NCBI GenBank assembly: GCA_934358235.1 | Contig: CAKRKK010000149.1 | Coordinates: 1 to 6,075, forward strand | Length of the DNA stretch: 6,075 nt | Origin: an uncultured Lachnospira sp. | Lineage (GTDB): Bacteria; Bacillota; Clostridia; Lachnospirales; Lachnospiraceae | Reading direction: 5' to 3' | Part shown: positions 1 through 5,851 of the stretch, one piece after another | Layout: every line of letters starts with the position of its first letter | Position numbering within the stretch: position 1 is the first letter of the stretch | The notes under the pieces: model-generated | Told to the model about the DNA's origin: nothing | Database searches by the model: none | Seen by the model: the letters and a program-made list of their open reading frames with translations, nothing else | Position numbers and translations under genes: made by a program

Positions 1-8
1 GTTATAGA

Positions 9-38
9 TTGACATGATTCATAAGGATATGCTATTAT
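9..38 (+). promoter_or_regulatory. Sigma-70-type promoter of the aspS-gatCAB operon
   Basis: A perfect -35 box TTGACA lies at 9-14 and a -10 box TATTAT (5 of 6 matches to TATAAT) at 33-38, with an 18-bp spacer. This predicts a transcript start near 44-46, about 15 bases before Stem I of the T-box leader begins, which is where such a promoter is expected. It is probably the main promoter for the whole operon, because no comparably good promoter is seen in the gaps between the genes. Confidence 0.8.
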
Positions 39-144
39 TCATCTATATGAATATATTAAAGACTGGGAAAGAGACTTCTTTTCATGGAACCTGACAGGAA
101 AGTGATGCCACCGACTGAAAGTATCCGCAGGGAATTGTAAAGAG

Positions 145-149
145 GAACA
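145..149 (+). other. T-box specifier loop: AAC (Asn) overlapping GAA (Glu)
   Basis: The specifier is located by alignment with ordinary T-box leaders, in which the codon is followed by A, a short pyrimidine-rich stretch and TGGAG. Here that context is AACACTCTGGAG, which puts AAC (Asn) at 146-148 followed by A149. One base upstream, 145-147 reads GAA (Glu). The GAAC overlap is the one reported for the dual-specificity T-box of the C. acetobutylicum transamidation operon. In my hand fold G145 could pair with C75, so use of the GAA register is less certain than AAC. Confidence 0.8.
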
Positions 150-361
150 CTCTGGAGTTGAATAGCTGAATTATATTAATGTCCTTTGGATATGTAATGT
201 GGGCTGCACGTAACTGTTATAGATAACAGGTAAGTGATATATGTAGGTTATTACGTTGTACGCGTTAAGTACTTAAAGAGGAATGAGAAGAAGCCTGAGT
301 GGTTAAGTTATTGATGACAAGTTTCTAGATGACAGCTATTCAGAAGCAGATTTCGTTCAAT

Positions 362-399
362 GCGGGTGGTACCGCGGATAATTATGTATTATTCGTCCC
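362..399 (+). promoter_or_regulatory. T-box sequence and antiterminator
   Basis: The conserved T-box core is at 362-377. Helix A1 can form between GGG (364-366) and CCC (397-399), and helix A2 between GCG (374-376) and CGT (394-396). The bulge carries TGGT at 367-370, which pairs with the NCCA end of uncharged tRNA. The variable base is T370 (U in RNA): it pairs with a discriminator A and can wobble with G. The 3' strand of this helix is shared with the 5' arm of the terminator, so the two structures exclude each other. Confidence 0.93.
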
Positions 400-430
400 G
401 GAATGCTGGTAAGGCATTCCGGGATTTTTT
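396..430 (+). terminator. Intrinsic terminator of the T-box leader
   Basis: An uninterrupted 11-bp stem is formed by 396-406 (TCCCGGAATGC) and 414-424 (GCATTCCGGGA), with a 7-nt loop at 407-413, followed by six T at 425-430. Bases 396-399 also belong to the antiterminator, as expected for a regulated leader terminator. It stops transcription before aspS when the cognate tRNA is charged. Confidence 0.96.
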
Positions 431-562
431 GCGTGCAGATAGCGATTGTCCACTAAGTCACATCGTTACAGCCTTAGCAGAAAAGCTGGAGCAATATATT
501 TATCAGCTACAACAAGACACACATTAACAATATAAAACAATAAGAGAGGAGCTATTAATAAG
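431..562 (+). other. Untranslated stretch between leader terminator and aspS
   Basis: This 132-bp stretch holds no convincing ORF or further promoter. It has a weak AGCTG (484-488)/CAGCT (504-508) inverted repeat and is A-rich towards its end. The aspS ribosome binding site AGAGGAG lies at 545-551, 11 nt before the ATG. The separation between terminator and start codon is rather long, but I see no second regulator in it. Confidence 0.6.
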
Positions 563-2308
563 ATGGCAAACATTTACAGAGATGTCACATTACAGAATGT
601 AAGTGAAAACGACATTGGAAAGCAGATGAAGGTATCAGGATGGGTTGAGAACATCCGTGACCATGGTGGAGTTTCATTCATTGATTTAAGAGATATGTAT
701 GGGGTATTACAGGTTGTTATCCGTGAACCAGAGCTTTTAAAGGGTATTAAGAAGGAAGAATGTATCAGCATTGAAGGTGTTATGGAGCAGAGGGATGAGG
801 AAACCTACAATCCTAAGATTCCATCAGGAACTATTGAACTTGAAGCTAAGAAGATTACAGTATTAGGACAGGTTTATCAGCAGGTTCCATTTGAAATCCA
901 GACATCTAAGGAAGTAAGAGAAGATGTTAGACTTAAGTACAGATACTTAGACTTAAGAAATCCTAAGGTTAAGGATAATATGGTATTCCGTTCAAAGGTT
1001 ATCTCATTCCTTCGTCAGAAGATGACAGATATGGGCTTCCTTGAAATCCAGACACCTATTCTTTGTGCTTCATCACCAGAAGGTGCCAGAGATTATATCG
1101 TTCCATCAAGAAAGTATAAGGGCAAGTTCTATGCACTTCCACAGGCACCACAGCAGTACAAGCAGCTTCTTATGGTATCTGGTTTTGATAAATATTTCCA
1201 GATAGCACCTTGCTTCAGAGATGAGGACGCAAGAGCTGACCGTTCACCAGGAGAGTTCTATCAGCTTGACTTTGAGATGAGCTTTGCTACTCAGGAAGAA
1301 GTATTTGCAGTAGGTGAAGAAGTGCTTACAGAAACATTTGCAAAGTTCGCACCAGAGGGTGCATCTGTAACACAGGCACCTTACCCAATCATAAGCTATA
1401 AGCAGGCTATGCTTGAATTCGGTTCTGATAAGCCAGACCTTAGAAATCCACTTAGAATTATTGATTTGTCTGATTTCTTCAATAAATGTACATTTAAGCC
1501 TTTCCAGAACAAGACTGTAAGGGCTATCAATGTTCATGCCAAGCTTTCAAAGGGACAGCATGAGAAGCTTCTTAAGTTCGCTACAGGAATCGGTATGGGT
1601 GGACTTGGTTACCTTGAGGTTCTTGAAGACCTTTCATATAAGGGACCTATTGATAAGTTTATCCCGGATGAGCTTAAGGGCGAAATCAGAGAGCTTGCAG
1701 GACTTCAGGCAGGAGATACAATATTCTTTATTGCAGATAAGGAAGATAAGGCAGCTTTCTTTGCTGGACAGATTCGTAATGAGCTTGGCGCACGCCTTGA
1801 TTTAATAGAGAAAAATGCGTACAGATTCTGTTATGTAAATGATTTCCCTATGTTTGAAAGAGATCCTGAAACTAAGAAGATTGGCTTTACACACAATCCA
1901 TTCTCTATGCCACAGGGTGGTCTTGAAGCACTTAATACTATGGATCCACTTGATATTCTTGCTTACCAGTATGATATCGTATGTAATGGTGTTGAGTTAT
2001 CATCTGGTGCTGTGCGTAACCATGATATGCAGATTATGGTTAAGGCATTTGAAATTGCCGGATATGATGAAGAAGTACTTAAGGCTAAGTTTGGAGCACT
2101 TTACAACGCATTCCAGTTTGGTGCACCACCACATGCAGGTATGGCACCAGGTGTTGACCGTATGATTATGCTCCTTAGAAACGAAGAGAATATCCGTGAG
2201 GTTATTCCTTTCCCAATGAGTGGTACAGCACAGGATCTTATGTGTGGAGCACCTAATGAAGTGACAGAACAGCAGTTAAGAGAGGTTCATATTAAGGTCA
2301 GGGACTAA
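563..2308 (+). CDS. aspS: Aspartyl-tRNA synthetase, bacterial type, probably non-discriminating
   Basis: This class IIb cytoplasmic synthetase attaches aspartate to tRNA-Asp, and here probably also to tRNA-Asn. The 581 residues match the usual bacterial length of about 590. An N-terminal OB-fold anticodon domain covers about 1-105. The catalytic core begins near 140 and has SPEGARDY at 171-178, QAPQ at 194-197, motif 2 FRDED at 218-222 (Arg219) followed by RADR, and QLD at 234-236. A GAD-type insertion lies at about 290-425. GVELSSGAVRNHD is at 476-488 and motif 3 GMAPGVDRM at 526-534 (Arg533). In the OB fold the loop reads RDHGG with His34. A His at this site is associated with non-discriminating enzymes, whereas E. 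coli has RDLGS; together with the adjacent gatCAB this favours dual tRNA use (inference). The ATG follows AGAGGAG at 545-551, and the protein starts like family members (MANIYRDVTL). It is the first gene after the T-box. Confidence 0.97.
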   Translation: MANIYRDVTLQNVSENDIGKQMKVSGWVENIRDHGGVSFIDLRDMYGVLQVVIREPELLKGIKKEECISIEGVMEQRDEETYNPKIPSGTIELEAKKITVLGQVYQQVPFEIQTSKEVREDVRLKYRYLDLRNPKVKDNMVFRSKVISFLRQKMTDMGFLEIQTPILCASSPEGARDYIVPSRKYKGKFYALPQAPQQYKQLLMVSGFDKYFQIAPCFRDEDARADRSPGEFYQLDFEMSFATQEEVFAVGEEVLTETFAKFAPEGASVTQAPYPIISYKQAMLEFGSDKPDLRNPLRIIDLSDFFNKCTFKPFQNKTVRAINVHAKLSKGQHEKLLKFATGIGMGGLGYLEVLEDLSYKGPIDKFIPDELKGEIRELAGLQAGDTIFFIADKEDKAAFFAGQIRNELGARLDLIEKNAYRFCYVNDFPMFERDPETKKIGFTHNPFSMPQGGLEALNTMDPLDILAYQYDIVCNGVELSSGAVRNHDMQIMVKAFEIAGYDEEVLKAKFGALYNAFQFGAPPHAGMAPGVDRMIMLLRNEENIREVIPFPMSGTAQDLMCGAPNEVTEQQLREVHIKVRD

Positions 2309-2342
2309 TGGAAAAAATCCACAAACCAAAGATTTTTTCCAT
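2308..2342 (+). repeat. Perfect 12-bp inverted repeat beginning at the aspS stop codon
   Basis: ATGGAAAAAATC (2308-2319) and GATTTTTTCCAT (2331-2342) are exact reverse complements separated by 11 nt. The left arm starts with the last base of the aspS TAA. In RNA this gives an AU-rich hairpin with a U run in its right arm. It could act as a weak terminator, an attenuating structure or an mRNA-end stabiliser. It is not a textbook terminator, because the U run is inside the stem. The right arm is part of the first hairpin repeat described next. Confidence 0.75.
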
Positions 2343-2372
2343 ACAGGATTTGCGCAAAAAAGCGCAAACCTG
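2319..2372 (+). repeat. Hairpin repeat, copy 1, in the aspS-gatC gap
   Basis: This unit begins CCACAAA (2319-2325). From 2327 to 2372 it matches 2399-2443 apart from one T in a T run and the 6-nt loop. It ends in a strong hairpin at 2344-2372: CAGG, a bulged A, TTTGCGC, loop AAAAAA, GCGCAAA, CCTG. It lies between two co-transcribed genes and has no coding potential. It resembles the short dispersed palindromic elements found between genes in many bacteria, but I do not recognise a named family. Confidence 0.85.
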
Positions 2373-2373
2373 C

Positions 2374-2443
2374 CCACAAAGAAAAAATAAAAAGAAAACA
2401 AAGATTTTTCCATACAGGATTTGCGCGTGAGGGCGCAAACCTG
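2374..2443 (+). repeat. Hairpin repeat, copy 2, in the aspS-gatC gap
   Basis: This is the second copy of the preceding unit. It again starts with CCACAAA (2374-2380), then has an A-rich insertion, then the shared 45-nt block 2399-2443. The hairpin at 2415-2443 keeps both arms identical to copy 1, including the bulged A, while the loop has changed to GTGAGG. Retention of the stem with a free loop suggests the structure matters, or that the duplication is recent and only the loop has drifted. It ends 28 nt before the gatC start. Confidence 0.85.
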
Positions 2444-2471
2444 TCTGACATGATAGAAAGGATGATATGTT

Positions 2472-2765
2472 ATGGCTAATGTGATTAGTGATGAAACTAT
2501 CGAATATGTAGGTATTCTGGCTAAGCTGGAGCTTTCTGAGTCGGAAAAAGAGGATGCCAAGAAAGATATGGCAAGCATGCTTGATTATATAGATAAGCTT
2601 GGCGAGCTTGATACAACAGGCGTTGAGCCTATGTCACACGTATTCCCTGTGAATAATGTCATGAGGGAGGATGTTGTTACTAATGGTGACGGAAGTAAGG
2701 ATACACTTGCCAATGCACCAGAGGCTAATGAATATGGATTTATAGTTCCTAAGACGGTAGAGTAA
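2472..2765 (+). CDS. gatC: Asp-tRNA(Asn)/Glu-tRNA(Gln) amidotransferase subunit C
   Basis: GatC is the small non-catalytic subunit that wraps around GatA and holds the GatA-GatB interface in the cytoplasmic GatCAB complex. The 97 residues are the normal length. Family signatures are VGILAKLELS at 13-22, a helical stretch to about residue 43, EPMSHV at 52-57, MRED at 64-67, ANAPE at 80-84 and the terminal VPKTVE at 92-97. The ATG is preceded by AAAGGA at 2457-2462 with 9 nt spacing. The gene ends with two adjacent stop codons (TAATAA, 2763-2768). It is 163 bp downstream of aspS and is presumably co-transcribed from the T-box promoter, because no promoter is evident between them. Confidence 0.97.
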   Translation: MANVISDETIEYVGILAKLELSESEKEDAKKDMASMLDYIDKLGELDTTGVEPMSHVFPVNNVMREDVVTNGDGSKDTLANAPEANEYGFIVPKTVE

Positions 2766-2767
2766 TA

Positions 2768-2802
2768 ATATTGTATTTCACGTCAGGCAGATGATACAAT
2801 AT
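2768..2802 (+). repeat. 9-bp inverted repeat just after gatC
   Basis: ATATTGTAT (2768-2776) and ATACAATAT (2794-2802) are exact reverse complements with a 17-nt loop. The structure is AT-only apart from one pair and lacks a following T run, so it is not a convincing terminator. The right arm overlaps a degenerate version of the 22-bp repeat unit that follows: 2789-2810 matches the last unit at 14 of 22 positions. Confidence 0.5.
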
Positions 2803-2810
2803 CGGGATAT

Positions 2811-2898
2811 GTTATGTACAATAGCGAAATATATTATGTACGATAACAAAATGTGTTATGTATGATAACGAAATATATTATGTACAATAACGAAATAT
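2811..2898 (+). repeat. Four 22-bp tandem repeats between gatC and gatA
   Basis: The units are 2811-2832, 2833-2854, 2855-2876 and 2877-2898, each exactly 22 bp with no spacer. Every unit starts with a 15-bp block matching RTTATGTAYRATARY and ends with RAAATRT. The block has dyad symmetry, best in unit 3, where GTTAT and ATAAC flank GTATG at 2855-2869. A more degenerate unit may precede the array at 2789-2810. The array stops one base before an ATG at 2899 and 5 bases before the gatA ribosome binding site. It has no open frame across it, because 22 is not a multiple of three. The function is unknown. Options are a series of operator-like sites, an mRNA spacer or a neutral slippage repeat. Confidence 0.9.
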
Positions 2899-2902
2899 AT
2901 GC

Positions 2903-2910
2903 AGGAAAGG
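2903..2910 (+). promoter_or_regulatory. Ribosome binding site that decides the gatA start
   Basis: AGGAAAGG at 2903-2910 lies 9 nt before the ATG at 2920. It falls inside the longer reading frame that opens at ATG 2899, which itself is preceded only by the AT-rich repeat tail with no Shine-Dalgarno sequence. This supports 2920 as the true start. Confidence 0.85.
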
Positions 2911-2919
2911 AAAAATGCT

Positions 2920-4365
2920 ATGAGTTTATTAGATTGTACAGCCGTTGAACTTGCTGCAAAGATTAAGGCAGGTGAAGTGACAGCGGTGGAAGCTATGCAG
3001 GCTGTTGTTGCTCAGATAGAAAAGTCTGAAGCAGAGCTTAACTGCTATGTGACATTTGACAAGGAAAAAGCATTACAGGCAGCAGCTAAGGCTGACGAGG
3101 ATATCAAGGCTGGAAAGCTTACAGGACCTTTAGCTGGTGTACCTTTTGCTATTAAGGATAATATGTGCACAGAAGGAATGCTTACAACGTGTTCTTCTAA
3201 AATACTTGGTAACTTTGTTCCAACATTTTCTTCTGAAGCAGTTATAAGACTTCAGGAGGCAGGTGCAGTTATTATCGGTAAGACTAATATGGATGAGTTC
3301 GCTATGGGCTCAACAACAGAAACAAGTGCATTCGGAGTAACTAAGAATCCAAGAAATACAGAGCATGTTCCTGGTGGTTCGTCAGGTGGTTCGGCTGCGG
3401 CAGTTGCTGCAAATGAGTGCTTTGCGGCACTTGGTTCAGATACAGGTGGTTCTATAAGACAGCCAGCCTCTTATTGTGGCGTTGTAGGTATGAAGCCTAC
3501 TTATGGTACTGTTTCAAGATATGGACTTATAGCCTATGGTTCATCACTTGATCAGATAGGGCCATTATGTAAGGATGTAACCGACTGTGCTACTATTATG
3601 GAGGTAATAGCAGCAAAGGATGATAAGGATTCTACATCGGTAAAGAGAGAAGATACAGCATTTACAAAGGCTTTAGTAGATGATGTTAAGGGACTTAAGA
3701 TAGGTATTCCAAGAGACTACTTTGGAGATGGACTTGATCCTGAGGTTAAGGAAGCTGTTATGTCGGCAGCCAAAGTGCTTGAGGAAAAGGGTGCCATAGT
3801 TGAAGAATTCGATTTAAGCCTTGTAGAGTACGCTATACCTACTTACTATACAATAGCTGCTGCTGAGGCAAGCTCTAATCTTGAGAGATTTGATGGTGTT
3901 AAGTATGGTTATAGGACAAGTGATTATGATGGACTTCATAACATGTATAAGAAGACACGTTCAGAGGGCTTTGGACCTGAGGTTAAGAGAAGAATAATGC
4001 TTGGTTCATTTGTACTCAGCTCAGGTTATTATGATGCTTACTATCTGAAGGCATTAAGAGTAAAGGCTCTTATTAAGAAGGCCTTTGATGAAGCATTTGC
4101 AAAGTATGACGTAATCTTAGGACCAGTTGCACCAACAACTGCACCTAAGATAGGTTCATCTTTATCAGATCCTATTAAAATGTATCTTGGTGATATATAT
4201 ACAATATCTGTTAACCTTGCAGGTCTTCCAGGAATAAGTGTACCTTGTGGAAAGGATTCTAAGGGACTTCCAATAGGTGTACAGCTTATAGGCGACTGCT
4301 TTAAGGAAAATAATATAATACGTGCTGCATACTCATATGAGCAGGCACGAGGAAGATTTGAATAA
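2920..4365 (+). CDS. gatA: Asp-tRNA(Asn)/Glu-tRNA(Gln) amidotransferase subunit A (amidase)
   Basis: GatA is the glutaminase of GatCAB. It releases ammonia from glutamine and channels it to GatB. With the start at 2920 it has 481 residues, normal for the family. The amidase-signature triad is complete: Lys79 in AIKD (77-80), cis-Ser154 in PGGSSGGS (151-158) and nucleophile Ser178 in GSDTGGS (172-178). These numbers equal those of the S. aureus enzyme (Lys79, Ser154, Ser178), which supports this start over the in-frame ATG at 2899 that would add MQERKNA. Other conserved blocks are KTNMDEFAMGS (121-131), GVVGMKPTYG (187-196) and, near the C-terminus, NLAGLPGISVP (432-442) and GLPIGVQLIG (449-458). 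It is followed by gatB after 15 bp, indicating tight co-expression. No defect is seen. Confidence 0.97.
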   Translation: MSLLDCTAVELAAKIKAGEVTAVEAMQAVVAQIEKSEAELNCYVTFDKEKALQAAAKADEDIKAGKLTGPLAGVPFAIKDNMCTEGMLTTCSSKILGNFVPTFSSEAVIRLQEAGAVIIGKTNMDEFAMGSTTETSAFGVTKNPRNTEHVPGGSSGGSAAAVAANECFAALGSDTGGSIRQPASYCGVVGMKPTYGTVSRYGLIAYGSSLDQIGPLCKDVTDCATIMEVIAAKDDKDSTSVKREDTAFTKALVDDVKGLKIGIPRDYFGDGLDPEVKEAVMSAAKVLEEKGAIVEEFDLSLVEYAIPTYYTIAAAEASSNLERFDGVKYGYRTSDYDGLHNMYKKTRSEGFGPEVKRRIMLGSFVLSSGYYDAYYLKALRVKALIKKAFDEAFAKYDVILGPVAPTTAPKIGSSLSDPIKMYLGDIYTISVNLAGLPGISVPCGKDSKGLPIGVQLIGDCFKENNIIRAAYSYEQARGRFE

Positions 4366-4373
4366 GGAGGAGG
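4365..4373 (+). promoter_or_regulatory. Strong ribosome binding site of gatB overlapping the gatA stop
   Basis: AGGAGGAGG at 4365-4373 begins with the last base of the gatA TAA and sits 7 to 10 nt before the gatB ATG, depending on which AGGAGG register is used. The overlap with the stop codon suggests translational coupling of gatA and gatB, which fits their equal stoichiometry in the complex. Confidence 0.85.
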
Positions 4374-4380
4374 TCAGGCA

Positions 4381-5811
4381 ATGAAAGATTATGAAGTAGT
4401 TATTGGTCTTGAAGTTCACGTTGAGCTTGCTACAAAGACTAAGATATTCTGTGGCTGCTCAACAGCATTTGGTGGAGCACCTAATACACATACCTGCCCT
4501 GTTTGTACAGGTATGCCAGGCTCTCTTCCAGTTCTTAACAAAAAGGTGGTAGAGTATGCTATGGCGGTTGGTCTTGCAACTAACTGCTCTATAACAAGAG
4601 ACTGTAAGTTTGATAGAAAGAATTATTTCTATCCTGATAATCCACAGAATTATCAGATATCACAGCTTTATCTGCCTATATGCCGTGATGGACATGTAGA
4701 CGTAAAGCTTGAAGATGGAACAGAGAAGTCTATAAGAATTCATGAGATTCATATGGAAGAGGATGCAGGTAAGCTTATACATGATGAATGGGAGGATGTA
4801 TCCTATGTTGACTATAACCGTTCAGGTGTGCCTCTTATAGAAATCGTATCTGAGCCAGATATGAGAAATGCAGAAGAGGTTATTGCTTATCTTACTAAGT
4901 TAAGAAATACTATCCAGTATCTTGGAGCATCTGATTGTAAGCTTCAGGAAGGCTCAATGAGAGCTGATGTCAATCTTTCTGTAAGAGAAAAAGGCAGCAC
5001 AGAGTTTGGTACAAGAACAGAAACTAAGAATCTTAACTCATTTTCAGCTATCCAGAGAGCTATTGAGGCTGAAACAGCAAGACAGATTGATATAATTGAA
5101 GCTGGTGGACAGGTTGTTCAGGAAACAAGAAGATGGAATGATGATAAGGAATATTCATATGCTATGCGTTCTAAAGAGGATGCACAGGATTACAGATATT
5201 TCCCAGATCCAGACCTTGTACCAATCCACATAAGTGAGGAATGGCTTGATACTATCAGGGAAGCACAGCCAGAGTTTAAGGATGAGAAAATGCTTCGTTA
5301 TAAGGAAGAATTCGGAATTCCTGACTATGATATCAATATGATTACGGATTCTAAGAAGCTTGCTGATATATTTGAAGAAACAACAGCATTATGCAATAAG
5401 CCTAAGAAAGTATCTAACTGGCTTATTACAGAGACTATGCGTATTTTAAAGGAAAAGAATATGGATCCTGAGGATATCACATTCTCACCTAAGAGTCTTG
5501 CAAGAATTATTGAGCTTGCAGATGAGGGCGCTATTAACAGTAATGTTGCTAAGGAAATATTCGAGAAGATATTTGACGAGGACATTGATCCGGATAAGTA
5601 TATTGAGGAGCATGGACTTAAGCAGGTTAATGACGAAGGTGCACTTAAGGCAACTGTTGAGAAGGTTATAGCTGATAATCCACAGTCAGTAGCTGATTAC
5701 AGAGCCGGTAAGGAAAAAGCTATCGGATTCCTTGTAGGTCAGACTATGAAGGCTATGCAGGGTAAGGCTAATCCGGGTATGGTTAATAAGCTGCTTAAGG
5801 AACTTCTTTAA
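4381..5811 (+). CDS. gatB: Asp-tRNA(Asn)/Glu-tRNA(Gln) amidotransferase subunit B
   Basis: GatB binds the misacylated tRNA, activates the Asp or Glu side chain with ATP and transfers the ammonia from GatA. The 476 residues are the usual length. The N-terminal cradle/kinase domain shows GLEVH at 9-13 (Glu11 and His13, probably the metal-site residues), a CxC...CxxC cluster (Cys24, Cys26, Cys39, Cys42; zinc-binding in many GatB proteins), CTGMPGSLPVLN at 42-53, FDRKNYFYPDNPQNYQISQ at 77-95, HMEEDAGK at 124-131, DYNRSGVPLIEIVSEPD at 144-160, RADVNLS at 194-200 and YRYFPDPDL at 271-279. The helical and YqeY-like tRNA-binding tail runs from about 300 and ends with the conserved GFLVGQTMKAMQGKANP (449-465). 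The start is set by the AGGAGGAGG at 4365-4373. A 13-bp duplication covers its last codons and stop without changing the protein end beyond KELL. Confidence 0.97.
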   Translation: MKDYEVVIGLEVHVELATKTKIFCGCSTAFGGAPNTHTCPVCTGMPGSLPVLNKKVVEYAMAVGLATNCSITRDCKFDRKNYFYPDNPQNYQISQLYLPICRDGHVDVKLEDGTEKSIRIHEIHMEEDAGKLIHDEWEDVSYVDYNRSGVPLIEIVSEPDMRNAEEVIAYLTKLRNTIQYLGASDCKLQEGSMRADVNLSVREKGSTEFGTRTETKNLNSFSAIQRAIEAETARQIDIIEAGGQVVQETRRWNDDKEYSYAMRSKEDAQDYRYFPDPDLVPIHISEEWLDTIREAQPEFKDEKMLRYKEEFGIPDYDINMITDSKKLADIFEETTALCNKPKKVSNWLITETMRILKEKNMDPEDITFSPKSLARIIELADEGAINSNVAKEIFEKIFDEDIDPDKYIEEHGLKQVNDEGALKATVEKVIADNPQSVADYRAGKEKAIGFLVGQTMKAMQGKANPGMVNKLLKELL

Positions 5812-5823
5812 GGAACTTCTTTA
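5795..5823 (+). repeat. 13-bp tandem duplication across the gatB stop codon
   Basis: TTAAGGAACTTCT occurs at 5795-5807 and again at 5808-5820, with the period kept for three more bases to 5823. The gatB TAA is at 5809-5811, inside the second copy. The first copy encodes the final Lys-Glu-Leu-Leu, and the second copy is untranslated, giving a silent duplication of the gene end. Confidence 0.85.
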
Positions 5824-5851
5824 GAAATATTGAAGCTTGATTTATTTATTT

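Larger units (their letters stand above)
45..430 (+). promoter_or_regulatory. T-box riboswitch leader (Asn-type specifier, possibly Asn/Glu dual)
   Basis: A T-box leader binds a cognate tRNA by its anticodon and tests whether its 3' end is uncharged. Uncharged tRNA stabilises an antiterminator and lets transcription reach the genes. Visible parts are as follows. Stem I spans about 61-159, with a lower helix GACT (61-64)/AGTT (156-159), AGAG (70-73)/CTCT (150-153) next to the specifier loop, CTTCTTT (75-81)/AAAGAGG (139-145), and a distal loop with GACTGAAAG (113-121). Stem II hairpins lie at 179-193 and 214-229 (CTGTTA/TAACAG). An F-box-like GCGTTA is at 262-267 and GAGTGG at 297-302. The T-box GCGGGTGGTACCGCGG is at 362-377, and the terminator at 396-430. 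About 385 nt is long for the class. A clear Stem III was not resolved. The leader fits the downstream genes, which make Asp-tRNA and amidate it to Asn-tRNA. The class call is very secure, while the fine folding is by hand. Confidence 0.96.

Noticed and set aside
265..276. Perfect 12-bp palindrome TTAAGTACTTAA as an operator
   Set aside because: It lies in the Stem II/F-box part of the T-box leader, is AT-rich, and needs no separate explanation.
574..2165. Several 65-108 codon frames inside aspS on both strands
   Set aside because: They lie wholly within a clearly coding aspS, in other frames, without family features.
2276..2578. A 100-codon minus-strand frame across the aspS-gatC gap
   Set aside because: It overlaps the start of gatC and the end of aspS, reads through both hairpin repeats, has no ribosome binding site, and its composition is that of a shadow frame.
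2809..2865. An 18-codon frame inside the 22-bp repeat array that could be a leader peptide
   Set aside because: It lacks a ribosome binding site, and the 22-bp period shifts the frame in every unit, so coding is unlikely.
2811..2898. CRISPR-like array
   Set aside because: The units are contiguous with no spacers, the repeats are imperfect and there are no cas genes.
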